64,000 nt of DNA from Bacteroidetes bacterium HLUCCA01 (GCA_001314545.1 LIHN01000009.1:1-64000); one strand, 5' to 3'; positions 23,486 to 33,490 are shown, counted from the first letter of the stretch. Translations and numbers: made by a program. Notes: generated by a model not told the origin, from the letters alone.

Positions 23486-26400
23486 TTACTCGGCATCCAG
23501 CTGTCGCAACATCTCCTCGATGGCACGCTCCAGCTGCTCGTCACGACCGGCATCAATCACGCCCGGCATGTTCTTAACACGAATATCCGGCTCGGTCTGC
23601 AGATTCTCCATCCACTGATCGGCCTTATTACGGGCACTCACCGGTACCACTCCCCATCGCGTACCATCGGGCAATCCTGCCCAGGCCGCAAAACTGCACG
23701 TTCCCGGAACCGGCATACCCACGGTAACCCCGATGCCAAGCTCACGGTACATTTCGGCATAACAGTGGCCGTCGGAGTACATGGCTTCGTTGTACAGCGA
23801 AATGGTAGGCTTGGTCCAGCGGGATGTTGGTTCCCCGCCCACATCGCGGTCGGCGGTGGCATAGGTATTGAATTTCACCCCGGTGAAGAACATGGCCAGA
23901 TCCGCCACGAGGTCGCCCCCGCCGTTGAACCGGGCATCAACCACCACGGCTTCGCGGTCTACCCATCGACCCATCATTTCCGAGAATACATTACGGTACG
24001 GACCGTCACTCATGCCGGGAATGTGCACGTAGCCGAGTCGACCACCGCTGCGCTCATGGACTTCCCGCTCGTTCATGCGCACAAACCGCTGATACAGCAG
24101 CCGGCGCTCCTCGCCAAGGGAAATGGGTTTCACGGTGATTTGTTTGCGGTCGTTCCGACCCGGACCGGTAATATCCAGCAGGACAAACTCCCCGGCTTTA
24201 CGGTTCAGGAATCGGGCGATGTCCTGGTCCGGGGTGATCAGTTCGCCGTCGATGCGCTCAATGACCATGCCCGGCTCCAGATCAAAAGCAGCGCGGTCCA
24301 GCGGTCCGCCGGTAATCACCTCAGCAATACGGATTCCGTTTCCTTCATGCGCATAGTCCATGAAAACTCCCAATGACGCCGTGGCGTCGGCATTGTCGAT
24401 GGAGCCGCTGTAACGGGCACCGGAGTGCGATACGTTCAGCTCACCCAGCAACTCAGCAGCCATCTCGGCAAACTCGTAGGAGTTGCCCAGGTGGGGCAGG
24501 TACCGGCGATAATGCTCGGTCATAGCGTCCCAGTCGATGCCGTGGAAGGTGGGCTCGTAGAAGATATTGGTCACCCGCAGGGCGATGATGTCAAACATGG
24601 CTTCGCGCTCAGCCACGGCATCGTACTCCATTTCACCGGAAATACTGATGCGCGAGGAGCTTCCGGCACTCAGATTCAGCTTGGATATACTGCCGCCGGA
24701 AAGCAGGTACAGGTTTTCCATGTCCTTATCCCACATGAGCTGTCCCCAACGGGTATTCAGACGAATAAGCTGTTTGGTTTCGCGGGTGCGGATGTTGGTC
24801 TCCCAGAGGTTGGCATTGCCTTCAAAGCTGGTGAGGTAGTATAGCTTTTCCCCATCCTTCGACAGCACGGCATCGCTCAGGCTGCTGGAGTGAATAGTGA
24901 GTCGTGCGAGGCGGTCACGGACATGCTCCAGGTCAAATTCAACCTGCTCCGTGGCTTCCTCCTCATCCTCATCGTCATCGTCGTCCTCTTTTTTGAGAGC
25001 TTTCTCAACCTCTTGTGTCAGTTTGAATTCGGCCTCGGAAAGGTTGTGGCGGTCCCAGGCTTCCTGGTTCATGAAGAGCATGTACGCATCCCGCTCGGTT
25101 GAGCCGCTGGTGGCATAGCTGCGAAGCCCGTCGCGGTTGCTGAAAAACAGGATGCGGTCGCCATCGCCAATCCATTTCGGCATAACGTCATAGTAGCCGC
25201 TTTCGGTCAGATTGACCCGCTCCGAACCGTCGGCCGCCAGAAGCAGCACCTCGCTGCGATGCAGCACCGGGTCCCAGCCAAAGGCAATCCATTTGCTGTC
25301 CGGACTCCAGGTAAAGTAGTGCTCCGTTTCGTTCATGTGATACAGATCGGCGGGGGTGAGCAGATCGCGGGTACGACCCGATTCCAGGTCGCGTACCCGG
25401 AAGAAGCGACGATTGTAGATGTAGGCAATCTGCTTGCCGTCCGGAGAGAAGGCTGCATCGTACACATCGGCATCCTCTTCAAACAACATGGATTCCTGCA
25501 GGAGTGTGGAGGCAAAAAAGAAGGGCTCTGCTTCCGGGCGAACCCGCTCGGTCTTGAACAGGCTCCACTTGCCGTCGCGCTCACCGGCATAGACCACGCT
25601 GTTCCCATCGGCCGACCAGGTTACGAACTGCTCGCGGGTTGGGGTGTTGGTGATGCGCTTGGTGAATTCGCCATCGGTAGCGGTCACAAACACCTCGCCC
25701 CGTGCTATGAAAGCAATCTCTTTGCCGTTGGGCGAGATGGCCATTTCCTGCACGCCGCCGTTGATATCAATGAAGCGGTCGGCGTTGGCTACCGGCTGGG
25801 TGCGGATAATCACATTGACCTTCTCCGGCTCACCACCCTCGCGCAGGGTATACAGCTCCCCGTCAAATCCGAAGGAAAGGACCCCGTTGGCGTGGCTGAG
25901 AAATCGCACCGGATGCACCTCGAAAAACGTCACCTGCCGGCGGTCCGCGGGGTTTTCCAGCGACATAAACCAGACATTGAAGGTACCGCTCTCATCGCTC
26001 AGGTAGTAGACGCCGGTTTCATCGGCGTTGAATACGGGCTGACGATTTTCCCCTTCGAAGGTGGTCAGCTGAGTGTGGGTGTTGGTGGCCGCATCGTACG
26101 ACCAGATATCCCGGGCAACCGAGGAGCGATGGTGTTTTCGCCACTCGTTTTCACCGCCAACGCGGTCGTGATAGACCATGGTGTTGCCGTCAGCGGAAAC
26201 CTGTACATACTCAGCAGGGATGGTGAAGACCTGATCAACCCGTCCGCCGGAAGCGGGAACCTGATAGAGTTCAGGCAGGTAACCGGCCGGATACTGCCGA
26301 TGGGAGGCGAGATCCTGACGGGAGGCACCGAAGAGCACCTGCGCGTTGTCTGCGGTGAAGCTGTAGGGGAGTTCATCGTTGGAATGATAGGTGAGTCGCT

Positions 26401-26701
26401 CGGCCTGTCCGCCCAGGGCATCCATGATGTAAACATCGAAGTTTCCGTAGCGGTCGGAGGCGAAGGCGATACGGGAGCCGTCGTTGCTCCATACCGGCAT
26501 GAAGTCGTGAGAGGTGTGAAAGGTGAGCTGCCGGGCTTCTCCGCCGGTTACCGGAACCCGGTACAGGTCGCCTTTATAGGTGAAGGCAATCTGCCGGCCG
26601 TCCGGAGAAATAGCCTGATAGCGGATCCACCGGGGATTTTGCTGGGCCAAAGCCAGACCTGCGGTTAGTACCAACAGCAGGGTTGTCAGGAAGGTTTTCA
26701 T
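23486..26701 (-). CDS. Tricorn-like S41 peptidase with beta-propellers and PDZ
   Basis: A 1071-aa exported protein (signal ending GLALAQ). It has WD40-like PD40 beta-propeller repeats (about 25-560, e.g. AISPDGRQIAFTYKGDLYRV, AFSPDGKQIAYIYNRRFFRV), an acidic patch (about 567-582, KKEDDDDDEDEEE), a second propeller part, then the tricorn C1 region with LNVSHSGARY (Ser-His pair), a PDZ domain (about 795-880) and the S41 core (GRLGYVHIPGMSDG, VVDARFNGGGDLV, MPVPGTCSFAAW). Tricorn-type enzymes degrade peptides that reach them through the propeller. The signal peptide places this one in the periplasm. The nucleophile is probably the Ser of GTCSF, but I am not certain. Confidence 0.87.
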   Translation of the reverse strand: MKTFLTTLLLVLTAGLALAQQNPRWIRYQAISPDGRQIAFTYKGDLYRVPVTGGEARQLTFHTSHDFMPVWSNDGSRIAFASDRYGNFDVYIMDALGGQAERLTYHSNDELPYSFTADNAQVLFGASRQDLASHRQYPAGYLPELYQVPASGGRVDQVFTIPAEYVQVSADGNTMVYHDRVGGENEWRKHHRSSVARDIWSYDAATNTHTQLTTFEGENRQPVFNADETGVYYLSDESGTFNVWFMSLENPADRRQVTFFEVHPVRFLSHANGVLSFGFDGELYTLREGGEPEKVNVIIRTQPVANADRFIDINGGVQEMAISPNGKEIAFIARGEVFVTATDGEFTKRITNTPTREQFVTWSADGNSVVYAGERDGKWSLFKTERVRPEAEPFFFASTLLQESMLFEEDADVYDAAFSPDGKQIAYIYNRRFFRVRDLESGRTRDLLTPADLYHMNETEHYFTWSPDSKWIAFGWDPVLHRSEVLLLAADGSERVNLTESGYYDVMPKWIGDGDRILFFSNRDGLRSYATSGSTERDAYMLFMNQEAWDRHNLSEAEFKLTQEVEKALKKEDDDDDEDEEEATEQVEFDLEHVRDRLARLTIHSSSLSDAVLSKDGEKLYYLTSFEGNANLWETNIRTRETKQLIRLNTRWGQLMWDKDMENLYLLSGGSISKLNLSAGSSSRISISGEMEYDAVAEREAMFDIIALRVTNIFYEPTFHGIDWDAMTEHYRRYLPHLGNSYEFAEMAAELLGELNVSHSGARYSGSIDNADATASLGVFMDYAHEGNGIRIAEVITGGPLDRAAFDLEPGMVIERIDGELITPDQDIARFLNRKAGEFVLLDITGPGRNDRKQITVKPISLGEERRLLYQRFVRMNEREVHERSGGRLGYVHIPGMSDGPYRNVFSEMMGRWVDREAVVVDARFNGGGDLVADLAMFFTGVKFNTYATADRDVGGEPTSRWTKPTISLYNEAMYSDGHCYAEMYRELGIGVTVGMPVPGTCSFAAWAGLPDGTRWGVVPVSARNKADQWMENLQTEPDIRVKNMPGVIDAGRDEQLERAIEEMLRQLDAE

Positions 26702-26817
26702 AGCGATGTGTTGACGTTAAGGTTGATGATTCGGCGCAATTTAACGAAATAAACACTTATGCATGGGGTATTGCACGATAATTACTATGTTTTAACCAGT
26801 GTGGCTACAGGATAAAT

Positions 26818-28890
26818 ATGATACAAGATCAAGATTATTACCGCGACCTCGAACAGCTGGAACGACGTGTTTTCGAACAAAATCTGCGTGGTGAGGCCAT
26901 TGATGAGCTGCTTCACGCTTTCCTAAAAGGGTTGCAACGATTGCATCCCGGCATGCTTTGCTCGATTCTGGAAGTACGCGATAACCGTCTACATAATCTA
27001 AGTTCACCCGATCTGCCCGCTGCATACCTTCAGGCTATTGAAGGTCTCATTATAACCGACAACCTCGGATCCTGCGGAACCGCGGCCTTTCGTCGGGAGC
27101 AGATTATCATCGCAGACACCGTGAGCAGTGAAGCCTGGAAACCGGTACGGAAACTGGTAGAAGAACACCAGCTGCTGGCCTGCTGGTCGCAACCCATTAT
27201 CAGCACCAAAGGTGAGGTACTGGCAACCTTTGCCTGCTATTACCGGGAAATCAAGGCCCCTTCCGGGCGTGAAACCCAGACTATTGAACGGGTCTCCAAT
27301 CTGTTACAACTGATTCTTGAGAACCGGCAAATAACCCGGGAACTCCAGGAGTCCAACAACCGGCTGCGTCAGGTCAATATGGCCATTGATGAGACCATCT
27401 GGGAACACGACATCGAACGGAACACCAATTCCTACAACGAACGGTTTAAGTCGATGTTCGGCTACACACAAGACCAGGTGCGTGAAGCCGTTTCCTGGTG
27501 GTTTGGAAACCTGCACCCGGATGATGTGGACGCGGTCCGGATTAAACTGGACCAGATTCAGCGCAGCCCGGTCAACCGGTTTGAGCTGCGTTACCGGTAC
27601 CGATGCGCTGACGGCACCTACAAACCGGTTTTTGATCGTGCTCTCATCGTACGTGATGCGCATGACAAACCGGTTAAGCTGATCGGCGTGATGCAAGATG
27701 TCTCGGAACTGGAAGCGCTGGAGAACGTTCGCAATCGTCTGATGGATGCCGTACTCCGGATAGCGACCAGCGAACGAATCATGGCCGGGCATGACCCCGA
27801 ATTCGGGCTTCGTGCCGCACTCAAGGAAACCGTCCGTACCCTGAAAGCCGATTGGGGTGGCATCTGGCTGGTAGATGGTGCAAAAGACCGATGCATCAGC
27901 GCCGTTGGCCCGGTAGCTGCACTCCCCATTGATGAACGCCCCCTGCCGGTTCACGGAACATACCGCGAGATACTGGGAGATCAGACCCGCGTTGTCATCA
28001 ACGATACCAGACATCCTTCCCTGGATTTATTCGCCCGGGATACCTACTTCACCCCCAACGGCATCCGTAGTGCGGTGCTTCAAGCCATCCGTATCAAGGG
28101 GTCGCTCAAAGCCATTCTCTCTGTTGAACTGTGCGGCACCACGCGCGACTGGCTGGCCGATGAGCTGCAGTTTATCAGCACCATGGCCGACCAGATGGCG
28201 CAGATTTTTACCAATAGTGCCATAATTGAAAAAGAACAAGCCCTGGAGCAGTCACTCCATGAAAAAGAAACCCTCCTTCAGGAAATTCACCACCGGGTTA
28301 AAAACAACCTGGCTATTGTGTCCAGCCTGATGCAGCTGCAGGCGATGGAAACCGAAAGCCAATCGGTTCGTGAACAGCTTCTCGACAGCACCACACGTAT
28401 CCGGTCTATGGCACTCATCCACGAAGAACTCTATCAAAATGAAAATTTCACCTACGTTGACATCGACCAGACCATAAACGGTCTTCTGGATTACGTGAAG
28501 TCCGTCATGGAGTCGGATGTAGACATACAGGTGCGAAGGGAAATCGAAGCAGTGCGTATCAATATCAATCAGGCCGTCCCCCTTTCACTGCTGATTAATG
28601 AGGTGATTACCAATGCCTATAAACATGCCTTCCGGAACCGAAAAGAAGGTTGTATCTGCGTTAAAGTGACCAACCGGAATGGGCAACTGAATGTGGAAAT
28701 ACAGGACGATGGAGGTGGGTTCCCCGCAGGATTTAACCCGGGATCGGCTGCCAGCCTGGGAATGCAGCTGGTACAGACCCTCACCCAACAACTGGAAGGA
28801 TCGTCTACCCTGGACAACGGAGAAAAAGGCGCCCGTTTCCGACTAAACTTCCGTATCCAGGATGTAAGCGGAGCACATTCAGCCTTGTGA
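26818..28890 (+). CDS. GAF-PAS-GAF sensor histidine kinase (HisKA_2)
   Basis: A 690-aa soluble kinase without membrane segments: GAF (about 22-170, with GSCGTAAFRREQIIIADT), PAS/PAC (about 185-305, WEHDIERNTNSYNERFKSMF), a second GAF (about 315-465), a HisKA_2 dimerisation helix with LLQEIHHRVKNNLAIVSSLM (His491/492), and a HATPase_c domain (LLINEVITNAYKHAF, DDGGGFPAGF, SLGMQLVQTL). It should sense a cytoplasmic signal through GAF/PAS ligands and phosphorylate a response regulator. None is encoded next to it; the closest phosphorelay protein is a stand-alone Hpt at 39311. It is transcribed divergently from the tricorn-like gene. Confidence 0.93.
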   Translation: MIQDQDYYRDLEQLERRVFEQNLRGEAIDELLHAFLKGLQRLHPGMLCSILEVRDNRLHNLSSPDLPAAYLQAIEGLIITDNLGSCGTAAFRREQIIIADTVSSEAWKPVRKLVEEHQLLACWSQPIISTKGEVLATFACYYREIKAPSGRETQTIERVSNLLQLILENRQITRELQESNNRLRQVNMAIDETIWEHDIERNTNSYNERFKSMFGYTQDQVREAVSWWFGNLHPDDVDAVRIKLDQIQRSPVNRFELRYRYRCADGTYKPVFDRALIVRDAHDKPVKLIGVMQDVSELEALENVRNRLMDAVLRIATSERIMAGHDPEFGLRAALKETVRTLKADWGGIWLVDGAKDRCISAVGPVAALPIDERPLPVHGTYREILGDQTRVVINDTRHPSLDLFARDTYFTPNGIRSAVLQAIRIKGSLKAILSVELCGTTRDWLADELQFISTMADQMAQIFTNSAIIEKEQALEQSLHEKETLLQEIHHRVKNNLAIVSSLMQLQAMETESQSVREQLLDSTTRIRSMALIHEELYQNENFTYVDIDQTINGLLDYVKSVMESDVDIQVRREIEAVRININQAVPLSLLINEVITNAYKHAFRNRKEGCICVKVTNRNGQLNVEIQDDGGGFPAGFNPGSAASLGMQLVQTLTQQLEGSSTLDNGEKGARFRLNFRIQDVSGAHSAL

Positions 28891-29085
28891 TTATGCTTGA
28901 AAAATCTGTTATATTACATCGTTATTTAGACAGAGTCTGCGCAAGTAGATCGTATGTTTGAACCCGTTGTCCGTGGTTCCGGCACTCAGCTGAACTCGGG
29001 TCAGGGTTTTGCCGGGCTCAACCTGCTCTGGATGCACAACCGACCTCACCCACTACAATATATCTCAACCGAATAACCGATAGCC

Positions 29086-29547
29086 ATGAAATATGCCCTT
29101 TTGACACTGCCTGCCATCCTGCTCTTTACCGCCTGTACCCAACCCGATCCGAATGAAGGATGGGAGCTGTATGGCGATTACATTACTGCCACCGACTTTG
29201 TTGCACTGGATGAAGTGATTGACGAGTTCTCTGAAGAAGAGGAGAAAACAATGAAAATCGGCGGTACACTCAAACAGGTCTGCCAGAGTAAGGGCTGCTG
29301 GACCACCCTCGAAACACAGGACGGCCGGTCGCTGCGTATGACCTTTGCCAATTACAGCTTTTTCGTACCCACCGATGCGGCGGGTCGGGAAATCGTGGCG
29401 GAAGGACTTGCCTTCAAAAAAGTGACTTCCGTGAACGAGCTTCGCCACTATGCCGAAGATGCCAACGCACCGGAAGAGGAAATTGCGGCCATTACCGAAC
29501 CTGAAGTTGAGTACAGCTTTGAGGCCAGAGGCGTATTGCTGCGATGA
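29086..29547 (+). CDS. DUF4920 lipoprotein
   Basis: A 153-aa lipoprotein (signal ending LFTAC). The core KIGGTLKQVCQSKGCWTTLE, then RMTFANYSFFVPTDAAGREI, is the DUF4920 family pattern, with the two conserved cysteines of CQSKGCW that could bind a metal or form a redox pair. The function is unknown. The stop overlaps the start of the following heme protein by 4 bp (ATGA), so the two proteins are made together and may act together in the periplasm. The 195 bp upstream hold no gene. Confidence 0.85.
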   Translation: MKYALLTLPAILLFTACTQPDPNEGWELYGDYITATDFVALDEVIDEFSEEEEKTMKIGGTLKQVCQSKGCWTTLETQDGRSLRMTFANYSFFVPTDAAGREIVAEGLAFKKVTSVNELRHYAEDANAPEEEIAAITEPEVEYSFEARGVLLR

Positions 29548-29954
29548 AACGACTGTTGCTCATCGCTGTTGCGGTGCTGGCAGGCTTCAGCATCATGACC
29601 CTGTTGCCGGAACGCGAGACCTATGAACCGGCAACGGATCTGCGCGAAGCTATGCAGGAGCGTATGACCGATATGCTGCGGATTCACGCTGCGCTGGAAG
29701 ATGGTCGTACACCGGAGCCCAAACCGCTGACCCCGTTTGCCGGTCTGCCTCACTCTGAGCACGTGGATGACGTAAGCGAATATCAGGACTTTTTCGTCGT
29801 GTTTGAGTCGATGTACGATGATATTTACACCGCCGAAGATCCGCGGCAGCAGTTCAATATGGTCATGTCATCGTGCATAGCCTGCCATCAGAATGTATGT
29901 CCCGGACCGCTGCGCTCCATGAACCGGCTCATACTGCCCGCCACACTACCCTGA
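29544..29954 (+). CDS. Small exported mono-heme cytochrome-like protein
   Basis: A 136-aa protein with an N-terminal membrane/signal segment (about 3-22) and a helical body ending in the heme c motif SSCIACHQNVCPGPL (Cys111, Cys114, His115, with another Cys119). A heme motif close to the C-terminus behind a helical domain resembles cytochrome c' architecture, which can bind small gases, but the similarity is by layout only. It is coupled to the DUF4920 gene by an ATGA overlap. Confidence 0.75.
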   Translation: MKRLLLIAVAVLAGFSIMTLLPERETYEPATDLREAMQERMTDMLRIHAALEDGRTPEPKPLTPFAGLPHSEHVDDVSEYQDFFVVFESMYDDIYTAEDPRQQFNMVMSSCIACHQNVCPGPLRSMNRLILPATLP

Positions 29955-29969
29955 ATCAACCAACTTTAT

Positions 29970-31598
29970 ATGCATCAGATCACAGGTCGCATCGTCGACC
30001 TCCGCAACCGCCGTATCTATCCGGGGGAACTGACTATCGAGGGAGACTGCATCGCCGCACTGCGTGAAATCAGCGGTCCGGTACCGGAACGTTACATCAT
30101 GCCCGGCTTCACTGACGCCCACATCCACATTGAGAGCTCCATGCTGGTGCCCAGTGAATTTGCACGGATGGCAGTACGGCACGGTACCGTTGCCACGGTC
30201 AGCGACCCCCACGAGATTGCCAACGTCTGCGGGCTTGAGGGAATCGAATTTATGATTCAAAACGGGAATACGGTCCCGTTGAAGTTTTTTTTCGGAGCTC
30301 CGTCATGCGTGCCGGCCACTCCGTTTGAAACGGCCGGCGCAGTGCTGGATGCGGAGGCTGTGGCGACCCTGCTGGATCGTGACGACATCGTCTATCTCGC
30401 CGAAATGATGAACTGGCCGGGGGTGCTGAACCGGGATGCCGAAGTCATGGCCAAAATCAAAGCCGCCATCGACCGCGGTAAACCCGTTGACGGTCATGCG
30501 CCGGGATTGCGCGGTGATCTGGCCGGTCGTTACGCGGCGGCGGGCATCAGCACCGACCATGAATGCTTTACCCTGGATGAAGCCCTGGATAAAATCAAAG
30601 CCGGGATGACCATTATCATTCGCGAGGGGAGTGCGGCACGCAATTACGATGCCCTGCACCCGCTGCTCGGCCTGCACCCGGACCGCATCATGTTCTGCAG
30701 TGACGACAAGCATCCCGATGACCTTGTCAAAGGGCATATCAACCTGCTTGCAGCCCGGTCGCTGGCGCAGGGGTATGAGCTCTTTGACGTGCTTACCGCC
30801 ATGTGTATTCGTCCGGTGGAGCATTACAACCTGCCCGTGGGTACCCTGAAACCCAGCGACCCGGCAGATTTCATCATCGTGCAGGACATACAGGAATTTC
30901 GGGTGGAAGAAACCTGGATTGACGGTAAGTGTGTGTATGGGAAGGGCGAGGTGAACTTTGAACGGCCGGATGTGCAGCCGGTCAATAATTTTACCGCGTA
31001 TGCAGTCCGCCCGGACGATTTTGTCGTGCCAGCGGTGGAACCCGGGGCCGCTTCGGAGGTCCGCCGGGTCATTGTGGCCCATGACGGCGAGATTGTCACC
31101 GGCGCGGAGTCCCATGCCCTGCACATCCGTGACGGCAAGGTGCAGGCCGACCCGGAGCGCGACCTGCTGAAAATTGCGGTGGTGAACCGGTATGTGCAGG
31201 CGCCGGTCAGCTTGGGGTTCATCCGGAATTTCGGGATTCGTGACGGGGCCATAGCTTCCTCGGTAGCCCACGACTCCCATAATATCATCGCCGTGGGCAG
31301 CTCCGATGAAGATCTGAGCAGGGCTGTCAACCTGATCATGCAGGAAAAAGGTGGCATAGCGGCCGTACACGGAGATGCACAGCGGGTGGTCGGTCTTCCG
31401 GTAGCCGGAATCATGAGTGCCGCACCGGGCGGGGAGGTAGCCCGCGGGTACGAAGCCCTCAGCGCCATGGCGCGTTCCATGGGCAGCAACCTGCATGCAC
31501 CCTTCATGCTCATCTCCTTCATGGCCCTGTTGGTCATCCCCAAACTCAAGCTCAGCGATAAGGGCATGTTCGATGGAGAATCCTTCAGGTTTGTGTAA
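29970..31598 (+). CDS. ade: Adenine deaminase
   Basis: A 542-aa amidohydrolase converting adenine to hypoxanthine and ammonia in purine salvage. Metal site GFTDAHIHIESSML, then RHGTVATVSDPHEIANVCG, VDGHAPGLRG and the aspartate-containing FCSDDKHPDDL are all present, as is the C-terminal Ade domain (GASEVRRVIVAHDGE, VGSSDEDLSRAVN, GGIAAVHGD). The length matches bacterial Ade. It starts 15 bp after the cytochrome-like gene and may be in the same transcript, although no functional link is obvious. Confidence 0.93.
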   Translation: MHQITGRIVDLRNRRIYPGELTIEGDCIAALREISGPVPERYIMPGFTDAHIHIESSMLVPSEFARMAVRHGTVATVSDPHEIANVCGLEGIEFMIQNGNTVPLKFFFGAPSCVPATPFETAGAVLDAEAVATLLDRDDIVYLAEMMNWPGVLNRDAEVMAKIKAAIDRGKPVDGHAPGLRGDLAGRYAAAGISTDHECFTLDEALDKIKAGMTIIIREGSAARNYDALHPLLGLHPDRIMFCSDDKHPDDLVKGHINLLAARSLAQGYELFDVLTAMCIRPVEHYNLPVGTLKPSDPADFIIVQDIQEFRVEETWIDGKCVYGKGEVNFERPDVQPVNNFTAYAVRPDDFVVPAVEPGAASEVRRVIVAHDGEIVTGAESHALHIRDGKVQADPERDLLKIAVVNRYVQAPVSLGFIRNFGIRDGAIASSVAHDSHNIIAVGSSDEDLSRAVNLIMQEKGGIAAVHGDAQRVVGLPVAGIMSAAPGGEVARGYEALSAMARSMGSNLHAPFMLISFMALLVIPKLKLSDKGMFDGESFRFV

Positions 31599-31776
31599 AT
31601 TGGTTGGAGCCGGTCTGCCCTTCACCGAACTCCAGGCTGAGTTGATTCCTGCAGCCCACGTTTCTGTCAGGGTAGCGGCTGCGTCACGGTTTCCGGTGCA
31701 TTGGCCACGGTATTTACATGCCGCCAGAGCGCTGCATCCGTAATTTTTATTGAGTATTCATCCCAAGGCACCTGTC

Positions 31777-32769
31777 ATGTACATACCCGACGAAAAACGA
31801 TACGAATCCATCCCCTACCGCAGGACCGGCAAAAGCGGACTCATGCTGCCGGCCATTTCTCTGGGACTTTGGCATAATTTCGGAGAGATTGACGATTATA
31901 AAACTGCCAGGAACATGATTCACCGCTCCTTCGATATGGGAATCACCCATTTCGATCTGGCCAATAATTACGGTCCGCCACCGGGCTCCGCAGAAACCGT
32001 ATTTGGAAAAATGCTCAAGGATGGGCTGGGGACCTACCGGGATGAGCTGATTATCTCCACCAAAGCCGGCTGGAGGATGTGGCCCGGTCCGTACGGCGAT
32101 CTGGGCTCACGCAAGTATCTGATCAGCAGCCTGGACCAGAGCCTGCGACGAATGGGCATTGAATACGTTGACATTTTTTACCATCACCGCCGGGATCCGG
32201 ACACCCCATTGGAGGAATCGCTTGGAGCCCTGGATCACATCGTACGTTCGGGCAAAGCCCTGTACGTGGGGATTTCATCCTACGATGCTGCCTCAACCCG
32301 TCAGGCCGCACAGATGTTGCGTGAGATGGGAACGCCCTGCCTGATTCACCAGCCGGTGTACAACATGTTCAATCGCAGCATTGAAGCCGAGCTGATTGAT
32401 GCGTTGCGTGATACCGGCATGGGATGTATTCCGTTCTCACCGCTGGCGCAGGGTATGCTTTCCGACAAGTACCTGAAAGGCATCCCGAAAGGCTCCCGGG
32501 CCGACAAACCCCATGGTTTTCTGCAAAAAGATGCGATTACCGAAAACCGGCTGCGGCAGATTAAAGCCCTCAATGAAGTTGCAACCCGGCGCGGACAGTC
32601 GCTCGCGCAGATGGCCATTGCCTGGGTGCTTCGCATTCCGGAGGTCACCAGCGTACTCATAGGGGCCAGCTCGGTCGAACAAATAGAAGAAAACCTGGCT
32701 AGTCTGAAGAATTTGCACTTCACCAACGAAGAGTACGCCCAGATCGACCAGATTCTGCACGAGGGATAA
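31777..32769 (+). CDS. Aldo/keto reductase, YghZ-like (L-glyceraldehyde 3-phosphate reductase type)
   Basis: A 330-aa NADPH-dependent reductase. The start ERYESIPYRRTGKSGLMLP, then SLGLWHNFG, matches the E. coli YghZ group, which reduces L-glyceraldehyde 3-phosphate and methylglyoxal. Catalytic residues of the family are visible: Asp and Tyr in FDLANNYGPPPGSAE, Lys in ISTKAGWRM and His in DIFYHHRRD. The C-terminal cofactor segment is VTSVLIGASSVEQIEENL. ATG 31777 is chosen over TTG 31750 by comparison with YghZ. Confidence 0.88.
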   Translation: MYIPDEKRYESIPYRRTGKSGLMLPAISLGLWHNFGEIDDYKTARNMIHRSFDMGITHFDLANNYGPPPGSAETVFGKMLKDGLGTYRDELIISTKAGWRMWPGPYGDLGSRKYLISSLDQSLRRMGIEYVDIFYHHRRDPDTPLEESLGALDHIVRSGKALYVGISSYDAASTRQAAQMLREMGTPCLIHQPVYNMFNRSIEAELIDALRDTGMGCIPFSPLAQGMLSDKYLKGIPKGSRADKPHGFLQKDAITENRLRQIKALNEVATRRGQSLAQMAIAWVLRIPEVTSVLIGASSVEQIEENLASLKNLHFTNEEYAQIDQILHEG

Positions 32770-32796
32770 CAAATAAACGCCAACCGATCTCATCAC

Positions 32797-33339
32797 ATGA
32801 ATCACACCCGCCTGAACTCAAGTCGCCGGACCGGATGGATAACGGCAAGCACCCGTTTGGCTTGCACTGTCCGCACCATCGGTCTGTCGCTGGCAGCCCT
32901 GCTTATACTCAGCGGATGTGATATCGTAGAAACCGAGTTTTCAGAGATCGAGTTTGATACGGTTACATTTCAGACGTATACCGTTGCCGAACCACAGGTG
33001 GTGTACTTCAACGATTATGAGTCGTGGTCGATGTTCTACCGCCGCCATTACAGTGGCATAAGCAACGGAACCACGATTCCCACGGCCCCTCAGATTGATT
33101 TCGACCTGAACACTTTGGTAGGTATTTTCTGGGGCGAGCAGCCGTCGGGCTGCACCCATGATGCTTATGCCGTAGACATGGTAGAGCGGCGTTCATCCAC
33201 CCTGCGCATTACGGTTAATCCGCTCAACGACCTGGGCGACTGCCGGATGGTCACTTATCCCCAGCAATATATTGTCATTCCGGTGCGCACCCGTCTCATC
33301 CAGCTGGCCGGCAGTCCCCCCGCCGACATCGCCTCGTGA
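32797..33339 (+). CDS. Lipoprotein with PrcB-like C-terminal region
   Basis: A 180-aa protein. A long basic leader and a hydrophobic segment end in the lipobox ILSGC. The body (YFNDYESWSMFYRRHY, FDLNTLVGIFWGEQPSGCTH, AVDMVERRSSTLRITVNPLN, YIVIPVRTRLI) resembles the PrcB-type domain of proteins that assist surface proteases, but only in outline. Two cysteines (SGCTH, GDCRM) may form a disulfide. A start further inside (TTG near 32866) would give a more normal signal length. Confidence 0.6.
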   Translation: MNHTRLNSSRRTGWITASTRLACTVRTIGLSLAALLILSGCDIVETEFSEIEFDTVTFQTYTVAEPQVVYFNDYESWSMFYRRHYSGISNGTTIPTAPQIDFDLNTLVGIFWGEQPSGCTHDAYAVDMVERRSSTLRITVNPLNDLGDCRMVTYPQQYIVIPVRTRLIQLAGSPPADIAS

Positions 33340-33490
33340 ATGTTTAGCTACAAATTCGTGACGCTTTTGTGTGTGGCGTTCCGGCAGGAGCTGTGCTGCG
33401 GCTTTTTTTCCCCACCCACTTGACAGCGATATGCAGCTTTCTTATCTTTACTTGTAAATACAAGTACATTCAACTAAACACACCTAAGTA

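Noticed and set aside
25259-26668. 469-codon frame opposite the tricorn-like gene
   Set aside because: Shadow frame; the opposite strand encodes propeller repeats and a signal peptide.
30303-31625. 440-codon frame opposite adenine deaminase
   Set aside because: Shadow of ade, His-rich because it mirrors the metal-site and Asp/Gly codons.
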